13,816 nt of DNA from Methanobacterium sp. (GCA_003151535.1 PLXT01000137.1:1-13816), one strand, 5' to 3'. Counted from the stretch's first letter, positions 5,379 through 13,007 are shown. Notes: generated from the sequence alone by a model not told the origin. Program-made: numbers and translations.

Positions 5379-6754
5379 ATGACTAAAGAAGAATATAAAC
5401 CAATTGGATACGAAAAATTCATTTTAATGGCCATTTTAAAAAGTGGTGTGATAAATTTAAACGAATTAGAGGACACTACCATTGTTTTTATTTCAAGTAT
5501 ATGGTACAACGTACATTATGGGAAAACCTACAATATACTAGGCAGGATACTTCTACTATTATTCCGTACTAGGGATCATCTGTACGACAAGTACTATACT
5601 ATGGGGAAGGAAAGAAAAAAAATTAAAAAGCGTTACAGGTACAGAAGATTACCTTATAGAATTGGGTATTAAGGGTTTAGTTAAAAAAACAGATGGAAAA
5701 TATGAATTAACCGCAGAAGGTAAAGAAGTAGCTTCAGGTATAGTTGAAAAGCTTGGAAAAAGGGCAGAATTAATCAAAAATCGTTTATTTAAACCATCAA
5801 GTGCAGCTATCAATACTACATTTGTTGATGGGATAATGGCATTTTTTTAAATTATCTATTGGATTTATAACTGGTAGTGTAGGACTTATAAGTAACGGTA
5901 CAGACAGTGCTACCGATACAATATCTGCATTTCTTGTTTGGGTGGGTATTAAATTCAAACATGAATCAATGAGCACTCTCCTAGTTATAATACTTCTATT
6001 TGTTGCATCGATTACAGTTGGATTTGAGTCACTCTCAAAGATATACGCTGCATTGACCTCAACTATAAGTCCAATTGTTGATCCAAGTTACGTGATTGTA
6101 ATTGAGGGACTTGCAATATTCATTTATGCAGGACTCTATTTCTATCAGCGCCAAGTAGGTAGGGCTTCGGGCAGTTTAACACTTATATCCCAATCAGTAG
6201 ATTCTAAAAACCATATATTTATAGCATCATCAGTTGTGATTGGAGCTATATTCTCAATATTTGGAATTTATTATGTTGATGCAATTGTAGGTGCAGTTGT
6301 AGCATCCAGAATATTCACAGATGCTGTGGGACTTTTAAAAGATGCTATACACTCAATGAAAGGTAAAGAAACCGACTTACACAAATATAAAACTCCAGTA
6401 GGAGATTATGTGCAAGATGGAAAGATGAAAGCCTTCAGAATATGGGTAATTTATGCTGTCTGGTCTAGAAAAATTATGACTAAAGAAGATATAATAAATT
6501 CACTCGACAACATGTATACAAAGACGTATATACCAGTTTTAAGCGAATTGAATTTGATTCTCAAAGATAAAATTGGGTTTATAAGTGAATTTGATAGAAT
6601 AATTGATCCTTTAGTTAAAAGAAAATTTATAAACCCGGATGGTAATAATTATACCGTTACAGAAAGTGGAATTAAACATTTTAACGACCTTTTCCGTTAC
6701 TATGATGTGCATTACTCGGATCTGTTAATGTTAGATGTTGAGAGTGAAACTTAA
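5379..6754 (+). pseudogene. broken CDF-family cation efflux transporter with extra N- and C-terminal regions
   Basis: Three consecutive frames read as one protein if one base is removed near 5538-5541 (giving ...YNILAGYFYYYS...) and one T from the T7 run at 5842-5848 (giving ...GIMAFFKLSIGF...). The result is exactly 457 residues. Residues about 140-325 are a cation diffusion facilitator membrane domain. TM1 lies around 145-165. TM2 carries D175-x3-D179 in SNGTDSATD; CDFs place metal ligands here. TM3 and TM4 lie at 198-216 and 236-255, and TM5/TM6 at 278-312. TM5 has D274-x3-H278 rather than the usual His/Asp-x3-Asp. Residues 1-135 include a hydrophobic stretch (54-76) and a winged-helix-like piece (LGIKGLVKKTDGKYELTAEG). 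Residues 350-457 replace the usual CDF cytoplasmic domain and again look winged-helix-like. CDFs export Zn2+, Fe2+, Mn2+ or similar. Either a recent pseudogene or two homopolymer/sequencing errors. The start has only weak AGAG upstream. Confidence 0.7.
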
Positions 6755-7231
6755 TCACTCTCTTCCTACCAAAAAATCCCTGAGTTTATCCCTGTTAATT
6801 CTTGCATTAACATCTAATGGATTTATTTCTAATGCCCTGTTAAAACACTTCATTCCCGATTCAAGGTCGCCAAAATTGGCTAATGCAGCCCCCTTATTAC
6901 TCAATGCATTATTATCTTCAGGATTTATGGACAAAGCTTGGTCAAAACATTTAATAGCAGAATCATAGTCATCCATCTCATAGTAAACTGCTCCCTTGTT
7001 GACCCACAGTTCGGCATTTTCTTTATCTATTGAAATGGCCTTATTAAATGTTTTTATGGCTTTTTCATATTCTTCTAGTAATCTCAAAACATTTCCCCTG
7101 TTGTTAAGAGCCTGTATAAATTTTGGATCGATTTCTAGAGCAGTATCATAACATTTAAGTGCTTCTTTGTATTGACCATTACCAAAAAAAGCAAGTCCTT
7201 CATTGTTCCATTCTCCAGGATGTTTTGTCAT
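6755..7231 (-). CDS. TPR-repeat protein
   Basis: A 158-residue soluble protein made almost wholly of four tetratricopeptide repeats of 34 residues each, at about 5-38, 39-72, 73-106 and 107-140. Each shows the W/A-G-Y-A-P pattern (for example EWNNEGLAFFGNGQYKEAL, and ALEIDPKF closing the first unit). A short basic-acidic tail follows. TPRs are protein-binding scaffolds; no partner can be named. The ATG has a strong site, AAAGGAG, 7 bases upstream. Its stop codon (6755-6757) directly abuts the stop of the convergent CDF gene, leaving no space for terminators. It lies 85 bases after the response regulator on the same strand and could be co-transcribed with it, though an own TATA-like element (TTTAATATATTTAC, near 7278-7291) is visible in the gap. 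Simple TPR proteins of this kind are very common in Methanobacteriales. Confidence 0.9.
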   Translation of the reverse strand: MTKHPGEWNNEGLAFFGNGQYKEALKCYDTALEIDPKFIQALNNRGNVLRLLEEYEKAIKTFNKAISIDKENAELWVNKGAVYYEMDDYDSAIKCFDQALSINPEDNNALSNKGAALANFGDLESGMKCFNRALEINPLDVNARINRDKLRDFLVGRE

Positions 7232-7316
7232 AAAATTCTCCTTTAATTATTTTAGAGCTATTTGATTGATATGTTGTAAATATATTAAAAATTAATCGAC
7301 GAAAATAGATTTGATG

Positions 7317-8177
7317 TTATGATTGATATGAAAATCTGCATCTGGGAGGATTTGGTCCAAGTAAATAACTATGATGGATTTTTCCACCTAAACCTGTCCA
7401 TTTAAGTATTAATTCGGTCATTGCTTTACACATAAGACAATAGATCTTATTATCCTTTATATTCGGACTCCATAGGCATTCAGTTACAGTAAATTCATCT
7501 GATCCCGTTTCTACCCTGTATCCTAAATTAGAGAGCATATGAGCCATCCATGCAATATACTCTGATAAGATTTTCCTTGAGTATTCTGGATTGTCAAGAG
7601 AAGCAGGATTAATATTGAGTTCTCTTCTGAACTTTACTTTCATGTTACCTTCAAAGAACTTTGCAAATTCCCTTAAAAAACTAGCAGTATTTTCTATTTT
7701 GACTTGAGATGTGAGTGCCGGAGTGGAACTCAGCATGAAATCTTTAACTGTACTCATACGCTCTCTTTCAATAAATTCTTGATTTTTAAATTTCAAATCT
7801 CTTCTTAAAAGTGCAATTTCGATACCATATTTTAATTCTGTATCATCAAATGGTTTTATACAATATCCAGAAGGTTTAGTCAGTTTTGCCCTTTCAAATG
7901 TATCTCCATCAGCATGGGCTGTTAAATATATTATAGGCACATCAAATCTTTGAGATATGCGTTCAACAGCATCTATTCCATCCATGTCTCCCCTAAGTAC
8001 TATATCCGCTAGAATTAGATCTATTCCTTTTTCATTGGCTATTCTAATGGCATCTTCGCCGGATCCTGCTAATCCAACTACATCATATCCCCAACTTTCA
8101 AGTTTAGTCTGTATTTCGAGAGCAGTAATATTCTCATCTTCTATAACTAAAATTTTTTCTTCAGGAACCGGAAACAC
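7317..8177 (-). CDS. response regulator with methanogen-type output domain
   Basis: A 286-residue two-domain protein. Residues 6-125 are a CheY-like receiver: acidic pair Glu13/Asp14, phospho-acceptor Asp58 in LILADIVL, Thr86 in IIYLTAHAD, Lys108 in YCIKPF. A linker helix follows (125-145), then residues about 150-286 resemble the methanogen output domain (MetOD1-like, related in look to V4R). It has Cys234 (TECLWSP), Cys247-x2-Cys250, His268-His269 and Cys280 (GPNPPRCRFSY), which may bind a metal or small ligand. It lacks a DNA-binding domain, so output is probably protein interaction or ligand sensing (inference). The start is a GTG; an in-frame stop lies only three codons upstream. No good ribosome site is seen, but a TATA box about 47 bases upstream would give a short leader. 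No histidine kinase is in the window. Confidence 0.85.
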   Translation of the reverse strand: MFPVPEEKILVIEDENITALEIQTKLESWGYDVVGLAGSGEDAIRIANEKGIDLILADIVLRGDMDGIDAVERISQRFDVPIIYLTAHADGDTFERAKLTKPSGYCIKPFDDTELKYGIEIALLRRDLKFKNQEFIERERMSTVKDFMLSSTPALTSQVKIENTASFLREFAKFFEGNMKVKFRRELNINPASLDNPEYSRKILSEYIAWMAHMLSNLGYRVETGSDEFTVTECLWSPNIKDNKIYCLMCKAMTELILKWTGLGGKIHHSYLLGPNPPRCRFSYQS

Positions 8178-8622
8178 CCCATTTTATAACCATTGTATAT
8201 CAATCATATGTCTACCATGAAAGTTTATATCCTTTACGGAAAAATACTCTTAAACTTTTTTATGGAAATGATATGAATATCAGATAAAATAATTTATTAA
8301 ACCACCATATATTTGGTAAATCATTAAAATACAAGTAAATATTAATTTAAATTTTTAATGTTTACAATTTAAATTTTTAGATGTTATGAATTAGTTTTTT
8401 TATTATATTCATATATAATTAATCATAAACAACAATTTAATTGTAAAATTTTATTAAAATACAATCAAAATATAAATATCATTAAATAGAATACATTATT
8501 CCATATTTTTCTAAATAAATATATTACATTATATACTATAAATGTATAATTAATATGAATTATAATATAACAAGTAAGAATTTAATTTAAACATTAATTT
8601 ATAAAATTAAAGAAGTGACAAT
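8178..8622. other. very AT-rich divergent intergenic region
   Basis: 445 bases between the divergent response regulator and CARF genes, with no open frame of substance. It holds the response regulator promoter, a 14-base direct repeat (AATTTAAATTTTTA at 8344-8357 and 8366-8379, 22 bases apart), a palindrome ACAATTTAATTGT (near 8432-8444), and several TATA-like elements upstream of the CARF gene (for example 8530-8541 and 8597-8608). No RNA gene recognised. Confidence 0.45.
8224..8231 (-). promoter_or_regulatory. response regulator promoter TATA box
   Basis: On the minus strand AAAGGATATAAAC contains a purine-rich BRE and GATATAAA. Initiation is expected near 8200, leaving a leader of about 22 bases before the GTG start. 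Confidence 0.5.
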
Positions 8623-9216
8623 ATGGAATACACTTTAATATCAACTATTTACTCTATAGAACCTATTATGGTTTGTATAACACAATTTTCATGTAAAAAA
8701 GTAGTTCTTTTAAGGGAGGAAGATGCTCCCCAAGCTAAACTCCAAGTTGAGCAGATAATCAAAGATACCGTTGGAAAATTTATAGATATTGAAACGAAAA
8801 TAACTAGCCTTTACGATGTTGTTAGAATTGCACAGGACACAGTAGATGTAATAGAAAGCGAAAAAGCCAATAATAGAAATATATTTGTAAATATAAGCGG
8901 CGGCAGGAAACCCCAGGCTTTAGGTGCTCTTTTTGGTTGCTATTCAAGACACGGCGACATTGAAAGAATTGTTTATATAACAGAGGAGGATAGTCAGGTC
9001 ATTGACCTTCCAATATTAAACTTCGGATTATCAGCAACTAAAAGAATGGTTTTAGAAGAGCTTAAAAAGGATGGAGAAAGTGTTAAAAATTTAGCTCTGA
9101 AAATTGGGATAAGCAGAGGTATGACCTACAATCATATTAGAGAATTAAGGGAAATGGGTTTTATTGCAAATGATCAACTCAAAATAACCACAGCAGGTGA
9201 GCTTGCAATAATATAA
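8623..9216 (+). CDS. CARF-domain winged-helix regulator (Csa3-like)
   Basis: A 197-residue protein with two parts. Residues 1-135 look like a CARF (CRISPR-associated Rossmann fold) domain: alternating strands and helices, and the ligand-site motif VNISGGRKPQALGALFG at 89-105, followed by the strand RIVYITEE. Residues 137-197 are a winged helix (ATKRMVLEELKKDGESVKNLALKIGISRGMTYNHIRELREMGFI). This order and length fit the Csa3 / 'CRISPR locus-related DNA-binding protein' family, which binds cyclic oligoadenylate-type or related nucleotides and controls transcription. Start: AAGTGAC lies 6 bases before the ATG. No cas gene or CRISPR array is in the window, so it is an orphan here. Downstream a T-rich run (9247-9261) may end its transcript. 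Residues 17-30 with two Cys (VCITQFSC) may be just structural. Confidence 0.8.
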   Translation: MEYTLISTIYSIEPIMVCITQFSCKKVVLLREEDAPQAKLQVEQIIKDTVGKFIDIETKITSLYDVVRIAQDTVDVIESEKANNRNIFVNISGGRKPQALGALFGCYSRHGDIERIVYITEEDSQVIDLPILNFGLSATKRMVLEELKKDGESVKNLALKIGISRGMTYNHIRELREMGFIANDQLKITTAGELAII

Positions 9217-9246
9217 ACTTAAACTGCATCAAATAAGTTAAAATAA

Positions 9247-9261
9247 TTTTATTTTTTTATT
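9247..9261 (+). terminator. T-rich terminator after the CARF gene
   Basis: TTTTATTTTTTTATT on the plus strand, 31 bases after the CARF stop and before the convergent DUF6282 gene. T-runs of this type terminate archaeal RNA polymerase. Confidence 0.5.
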
Positions 9262-9266
9262 AAAAT

Positions 9267-10082
9267 TTAAGGATTTACTAATTTATTGGGATTATCTTTA
9301 CACATCAAATATATCTCATCAATTGATATACCTTCATGGACCATTGTATCAATAAACATCTTCATTCCATTTACTGGATGGGGATTATGGATCTGACCAA
9401 AGTCCGTTGCCATCAAACACCTTTTAGCTCCAACTTTTTTTATTGAGTCTTTGATCAACCCAGGATCCAATTCGTCATGTTTTTTCATGCACCCAACAAA
9501 ACAATGCTCCAAATAGACATATGCAGACATTTCAACTTGCTCATCCAAACTGGCACCAACAACTTTAGTTAGTGGATGGTTAACAATTATTCTCCAGATT
9601 CCAAGACTCTTTGCCATATCTAGGAGTGTGAATATATCATCAGATTTAAGGTGCCCTGTTGCAATCACCATGTGATTTTCCTTGGCAACATGCAATATAT
9701 CTTCTACATGAGACCAGTTGATCTTGATCGATGAATAGGAAATGGTTGGAAACCACACAAATTTTCCACCAATTAGGGCAGAAGATTTAACAGCAGCAAC
9801 ATTTAAGCCCCCTATACTACTGTTAAGTACTACACCACCGTATACTGAAAAATCTGTTACATCAGATGCTATTATTGCCCTATCCGATGTAGGTTCATTA
9901 TGAGATTTTATTACAATAGCATTCATTCTCTCTTTTTTTGCATCCATCGCAGCTTCAATATCGGTTAATAATCGGGGTTTAACATCAGGTGATGTATGTA
10001 TATGTGTATCGGTAAATCCATCAAGTGGATAGTTTGTCTCGGCAAATTCATTATGAGTAATCTCTTTTTTTAACTTCATCAT
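9267..10082 (-). CDS. DUF6282-type amidohydrolase-like protein
   Basis: A 271-residue soluble protein with the layout of a metal-dependent (beta/alpha)8 hydrolase. Likely metal ligands are FTDTHIHTSPD (Asp25, His27, His29: the HxH at strand 1), VIKSH (His61), TGHL (His144), VNHP (His169) and ATDFGQ (Asp227). This spacing is typical of the amidohydrolase superfamily, and the overall sequence fits the DUF6282 group, whose substrate is unknown to me. The start (ATG 10082, or 10079) lies inside the end of the fumarase beta gene, overlapping it by 32 bases in another frame, with no strong ribosome site; translational coupling is likely. No in-frame start exists between 10079 and the first metal motif, so the overlap is real. 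The pairing with fumarase suggests a role near C4-dicarboxylate metabolism, which is inference only. Confidence 0.75.
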   Translation of the reverse strand: MMKLKKEITHNEFAETNYPLDGFTDTHIHTSPDVKPRLLTDIEAAMDAKKERMNAIVIKSHNEPTSDRAIIASDVTDFSVYGGVVLNSSIGGLNVAAVKSSALIGGKFVWFPTISYSSIKINWSHVEDILHVAKENHMVIATGHLKSDDIFTLLDMAKSLGIWRIIVNHPLTKVVGASLDEQVEMSAYVYLEHCFVGCMKKHDELDPGLIKDSIKKVGAKRCLMATDFGQIHNPHPVNGMKMFIDTMVHEGISIDEIYLMCKDNPNKLVNP

Positions 10083-10596
10083 AGAGGTTGCCGCCTGTTG
10101 AATCCATTGTAACGATTAATGGGCCAAATTCTTTGACTTCAAGTTCCCAAATCGCCTCAGGAACCCCTAGATCCAACCAATGCACACTATTAACTTTAAG
10201 AACAGATTTAACATATAATGCAGCACAGCCACCAACTGCAGATAGATAGGATTTTTTATATTTAATAAGAGCTTCTGAGGTGGCTTTATCCATTCCACCC
10301 TTCCCGATTATGAGCCCTGCCCCCATTTTTAATATTTGAGGTTCATATGGGTTCATTCGAGTACTTGTTGTGGGTCCAACAGCAATCATATCGTATTTAT
10401 CCCCTGATTTTTTTATAATTGGCCCTGCATGGAATATTACAGCCCCCTTAATATCAACGGGAGATCCCTCTTCAACCATTCTCTTATGGGCACTGTCCCG
10501 GGCAGTATAAATTTTTCCGGATATGTAAACAATGTCTCCGATCCGTAAATTTGCTGTTTCATCCGATGAAATTAGGGTTTTAAGTTTCACATTCAT
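10051..10596 (-). CDS. fumB: class I fumarate hydratase beta subunit
   Basis: A 181-residue protein matching the C-terminal (beta) part of iron-sulfur class I fumarases, which in methanogens is a separate subunit. Hallmarks: GKIYTARDSAHKRM (27-40), FHAGPI (55-60), GPTTSTRMNPYEP (74-86), IGKGGM (97-102), VGGCAAL (121-127) and WELEVKEFGPLIVTMDSTGGN. With the alpha subunit (cluster-bearing, not in this window) it interconverts fumarate and malate in the incomplete reductive TCA pathway to 2-oxoglutarate. I moved the start from the GTG at 10605 to the ATG at 10596 because that GTG is itself part of the ribosome site AAAAGGTGA. A TATA box lies 45-52 bases upstream. Its 3' end overlaps the DUF6282 gene by 32 bases. 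Related L(+)-tartrate dehydratase beta subunits look similar, but fumarase is the expected role here. The symbol denotes the beta subunit and not E. coli FumB. Confidence 0.9.
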   Translation of the reverse strand: MNVKLKTLISSDETANLRIGDIVYISGKIYTARDSAHKRMVEEGSPVDIKGAVIFHAGPIIKKSGDKYDMIAVGPTTSTRMNPYEPQILKMGAGLIIGKGGMDKATSEALIKYKKSYLSAVGGCAALYVKSVLKVNSVHWLDLGVPEAIWELEVKEFGPLIVTMDSTGGNLYDEVKKRDYS

Positions 10597-10640
10597 AAAG
10601 TTCACCTTTTATAAGCATCACCTACATAAATTAAATGATG

Positions 10641-10648
10641 TATATAAA
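10641..10648 (-). promoter_or_regulatory. fumarase beta promoter TATA box
   Basis: The minus strand reads TTTATATA within ATGTTTATATACATC. Initiation is expected near 10615-10620, just before the AAAAGGTGA ribosome site of the fumarase gene. Confidence 0.65.
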
Positions 10649-10734
10649 CATTAGAAGTACTAACATAATGATATTCAACTTCATCATAGATAAATCCAGA
10701 TTAAAAAAAATTATAATTTTTACAACATAAATAG

Positions 10735-10742
10735 TATAAATA
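10735..10742 (+). promoter_or_regulatory. DUF2070 gene promoter TATA box
   Basis: TATAAATA, 41 bases before the ATG at 10783, places initiation near 10767, leaving a short leader with GGGGT as the ribosome site. Confidence 0.5.
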
Positions 10743-10782
10743 ATCAAATTAACAAATTAATCTTTATTATTAGGGGTAAATC

Positions 10783-12606
10783 ATGCCAGAATCAGATAGG
10801 ATAATGGGTTTAAGCAAATATATAGTATCCCTTCCGGGAACAACCTTCTCAGTCGCAAGTATGGTAGTTTTGAGCTTTATTCTAGGTTGTATTGTATCAG
10901 CTATTCAACCTAGTGCCCATCACTCCATTCTTTACAACGTTGTATACGGCGGTGCAGCGGGATTCTTGATATTTGGTTTAACTTCCATAATGAGTGGAGC
11001 TATTACACAACCAATGATAAACTCCCTTGAAGGAAGACATATGAATATGAAACAGTCCATGTTTCTATCTTTACTCTCAATGCTCATAGTAGGATTTGTT
11101 TATTTGATTGGCAGTCTAATATCATCATTTTCAATCTACAGTTACACCATCGATGCTCTCGTATACGGTTGTGTGATCATATTTGCTATCAGAATCCTAG
11201 TACTCTGGGGAACATCGAATATTAATTTTTTCAAATCTCTACCTGCTGCTGCAACCCAACCCACACTTATCATGAGTATGGTCATTGTTATAGTGTCCTT
11301 AACAAGTATCACAACCAACATTGGATATTTCAGTATACTAGCATTACTCATCAAAATAATTATAGCATCCCTAATCCTTGTAGTTGCCATATACTCGTTT
11401 GTGGTTATAATAGAATCCCCAATGAAGAGAAACCTAGGAGTAGGAGGTTTAGAACTCCTAAGCTTATTCTTGGCCCATGTAACAGAGGGTTCAAACGCAT
11501 TAGAAGGTCTTTTTGAAGATATGGGTGAACCTATCGATACCATAATTGGAATTACGGCTTTTAAAGGAAAATATGGCCTAAAAGCTATTTTTTTAAGTCC
11601 TAGTGTACATCCCGGACCTGTTGGTAATATAGGTGGGAGTAATATGCCCACAATCTTGGCAAATATATTTGAAACCTTTACAATGGTATCACATGGACCA
11701 TCAACCCATGATTTTAACCCAGTATCAACAAAAGAAGTTTATAAAATTGGAAATGTAGTTAAAAATACCCTGAAAACTATGGAATATTCCAATAAAGCCA
11801 GTAAATTCTTTAGAGTTCAAAGTGGAAATGCAAAAATTGGTGCCCAATTCTTTGACAACAATCTAGTCCTCCTTGCAACTATGGCCCCTGTAGGATTTGA
11901 TGATATGGACTTTGGTGTAGGTCTAGCAATTATTAATCTTGCAAAAGCAAGAACAGATGCAGATAATGTTGTTCTAGTCGAATGTCATAATGCATTTCAG
12001 GGAGATGGAGGTAGAATATTACCCGGTAACAAGGAAGTTTTTGAACTGATGGACGCAGTCGAGAAGCTCAAAAAATCTGATGAACAAAACAACCTTAAAG
12101 TTGGTATTGCAAACGATCCAATGGATGATGTTAGTAAAGAAGAAGGAGTAGGGGAGAGTGGTGTTAAAGCTATGATCATAGAGGTTGACAATCAAAAAAC
12201 AGGTTATATCCTGCTTGATTCCAACAATATGGTAATAGGGTTTAGGGAACGAATCATCAAACATTTAAAAAAACTGGGTCTTGATGAGGCCGAGATCATG
12301 ACCTCAGACACCCACTTTGTAAATGCACTTTCAGGCGGCCATAATCCTGTGGGCCGTAAGAGCCAAGATATTATCCTTGAAAAAGTCGTTGAATGTACCA
12401 AAAATGCAATGGAAGATCTCGAGGATGTTACTGTGGCGTGTGAGGTATCAAAAATAAAAGATTTAAAAACCCTTGGACCCACCCATGCAACAGAACTTGT
12501 AACAACCATAAGTTCCATAGTAGCTGTAAGTAAAATATTCGCACCGTTAATCTTTATAATTGCATTTCTATCAGCATTTATATGGATATTCTACTGGGCA
12601 CTTTAA
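10783..12606 (+). CDS. DUF2070 family archaeal membrane protein
   Basis: A 607-residue protein of the DUF2070 family of archaea; function unknown. About six membrane segments fill residues 22-210 (near 22-41, 52-75, 93-117, 122-143, 160-178 and 183-210). A large soluble domain follows (215-578), and a last membrane segment lies at 582-604, so the soluble part is anchored at both ends. The soluble domain has conserved-looking histidine motifs: SVHPGPVG (His276), SHGPSTHDFNP (His304, His309, Asp310), VECHNAFQGDGG (Glu400, His402, Asp408), SDTHFVNALSGGH (Asp509, His511, His520) and GPTHATE (His568). This pattern suggests a metal-dependent hydrolase-like site (inference). The ATG has GGGGT 5-6 bases upstream. 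It is divergent from fumarase with 186 bases between the starts, and convergent with the EMC6-like gene. It is likely a single-gene transcript. Confidence 0.88.
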   Translation: MPESDRIMGLSKYIVSLPGTTFSVASMVVLSFILGCIVSAIQPSAHHSILYNVVYGGAAGFLIFGLTSIMSGAITQPMINSLEGRHMNMKQSMFLSLLSMLIVGFVYLIGSLISSFSIYSYTIDALVYGCVIIFAIRILVLWGTSNINFFKSLPAAATQPTLIMSMVIVIVSLTSITTNIGYFSILALLIKIIIASLILVVAIYSFVVIIESPMKRNLGVGGLELLSLFLAHVTEGSNALEGLFEDMGEPIDTIIGITAFKGKYGLKAIFLSPSVHPGPVGNIGGSNMPTILANIFETFTMVSHGPSTHDFNPVSTKEVYKIGNVVKNTLKTMEYSNKASKFFRVQSGNAKIGAQFFDNNLVLLATMAPVGFDDMDFGVGLAIINLAKARTDADNVVLVECHNAFQGDGGRILPGNKEVFELMDAVEKLKKSDEQNNLKVGIANDPMDDVSKEEGVGESGVKAMIIEVDNQKTGYILLDSNNMVIGFRERIIKHLKKLGLDEAEIMTSDTHFVNALSGGHNPVGRKSQDIILEKVVECTKNAMEDLEDVTVACEVSKIKDLKTLGPTHATELVTTISSIVAVSKIFAPLIFIIAFLSAFIWIFYWAL

Positions 12607-12626
12607 AAACAGATGAAGATTGCGAG

Positions 12627-12696
12627 TTGAATCATTAAAAAAATGGATAATTAGATTTAGATTTTAAAAAGAATGATTCAAAAAAAAGGAATGATT
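12627..12696 (-). terminator. T-rich terminator and inverted repeat between convergent genes
   Basis: TTGAATCATT (12627-12636) and AATGATTCAA (12672-12681) are perfect 10-base inverted arms 35 bases apart. A further direct copy of GAATGATT lies at 12689-12696. Read on the minus strand, AATCATTC is followed twice by T-runs (8 T at 12680-12687 and 5 T near 12666-12670), which should end the EMC6-like transcript. Confidence 0.45.
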
Positions 12697-12704
12697 GGAA
12701 ATAT

Positions 12705-13007
12705 TTAGCGTACCTGAACCGGTGGAACAGGATTGTAGTTAAATAGAAGTATCCATACAACTAACCAAACAGCTAAAAATGGTACAATTCCACTCCATAA
12801 CCATCCCTTAAATCCTCCAACTTCTTCTTTACCAAGTAATCTCTCTGAAACCTGTCCACATAGGTAAAGTATCACAATTGCCAATAGAACTGCAACAGTT
12901 TCGCCACTGAATCCCAATATCGATCCAGTAGTTAATTTAAATGCTAGAAAAGCTGCAATTAAACCTCCAATTACATGTATGATCGTGATTTTAGCATCTA
13001 CATCCAT
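12705..13007 (-). CDS. small three-TM membrane protein, EMC6-like/DUF5379-like
   Basis: A 100-residue protein with three hydrophobic segments, at about 7-27, 33-52 and 70-90. Between the second and third lies LLGKEEVGGFKGWLWSGI, and the third ends in WILLFNYNP. The glycine/tryptophan pattern after a polar GKEE turn recalls archaeal EMC6-like proteins, relatives of a core subunit of the ER membrane insertase; methanogen members of this size are also listed as DUF5379. I cannot separate the two without a search. The start is well supported by GGAGGTAA about 6 bases upstream. It is divergent from rqcH with 66 bases between starts, and a TATA-like ATTTATAAC at 13046-13054 (minus) suits it. Placement beside a ribosome quality-control gene would fit a role in membrane protein biogenesis, but this is inference. 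Confidence 0.7.
   Translation of the reverse strand: MDVDAKITIIHVIGGLIAAFLAFKLTTGSILGFSGETVAVLLAIVILYLCGQVSERLLGKEEVGGFKGWLWSGIVPFLAVWLVVWILLFNYNPVPPVQVR

Noticed and set aside
7261..8208. TGATTGATAT copies near 7262, 7321 and (inverted) 8197 as a shared operator
   Set aside because: One copy lies at the end of the response regulator gene, orientations differ, and such 10-12-base matches are expected by chance in AT-rich DNA.
8178..8622. CRISPR array near the CARF gene
   Set aside because: The AT-rich region has only two copies of a 14-base repeat and palindromes, with no regular repeat-spacer pattern.
11142..12518. Several minus-strand frames across this interval
   Set aside because: Shadows of the DUF2070 gene; no family features and no ribosome sites.
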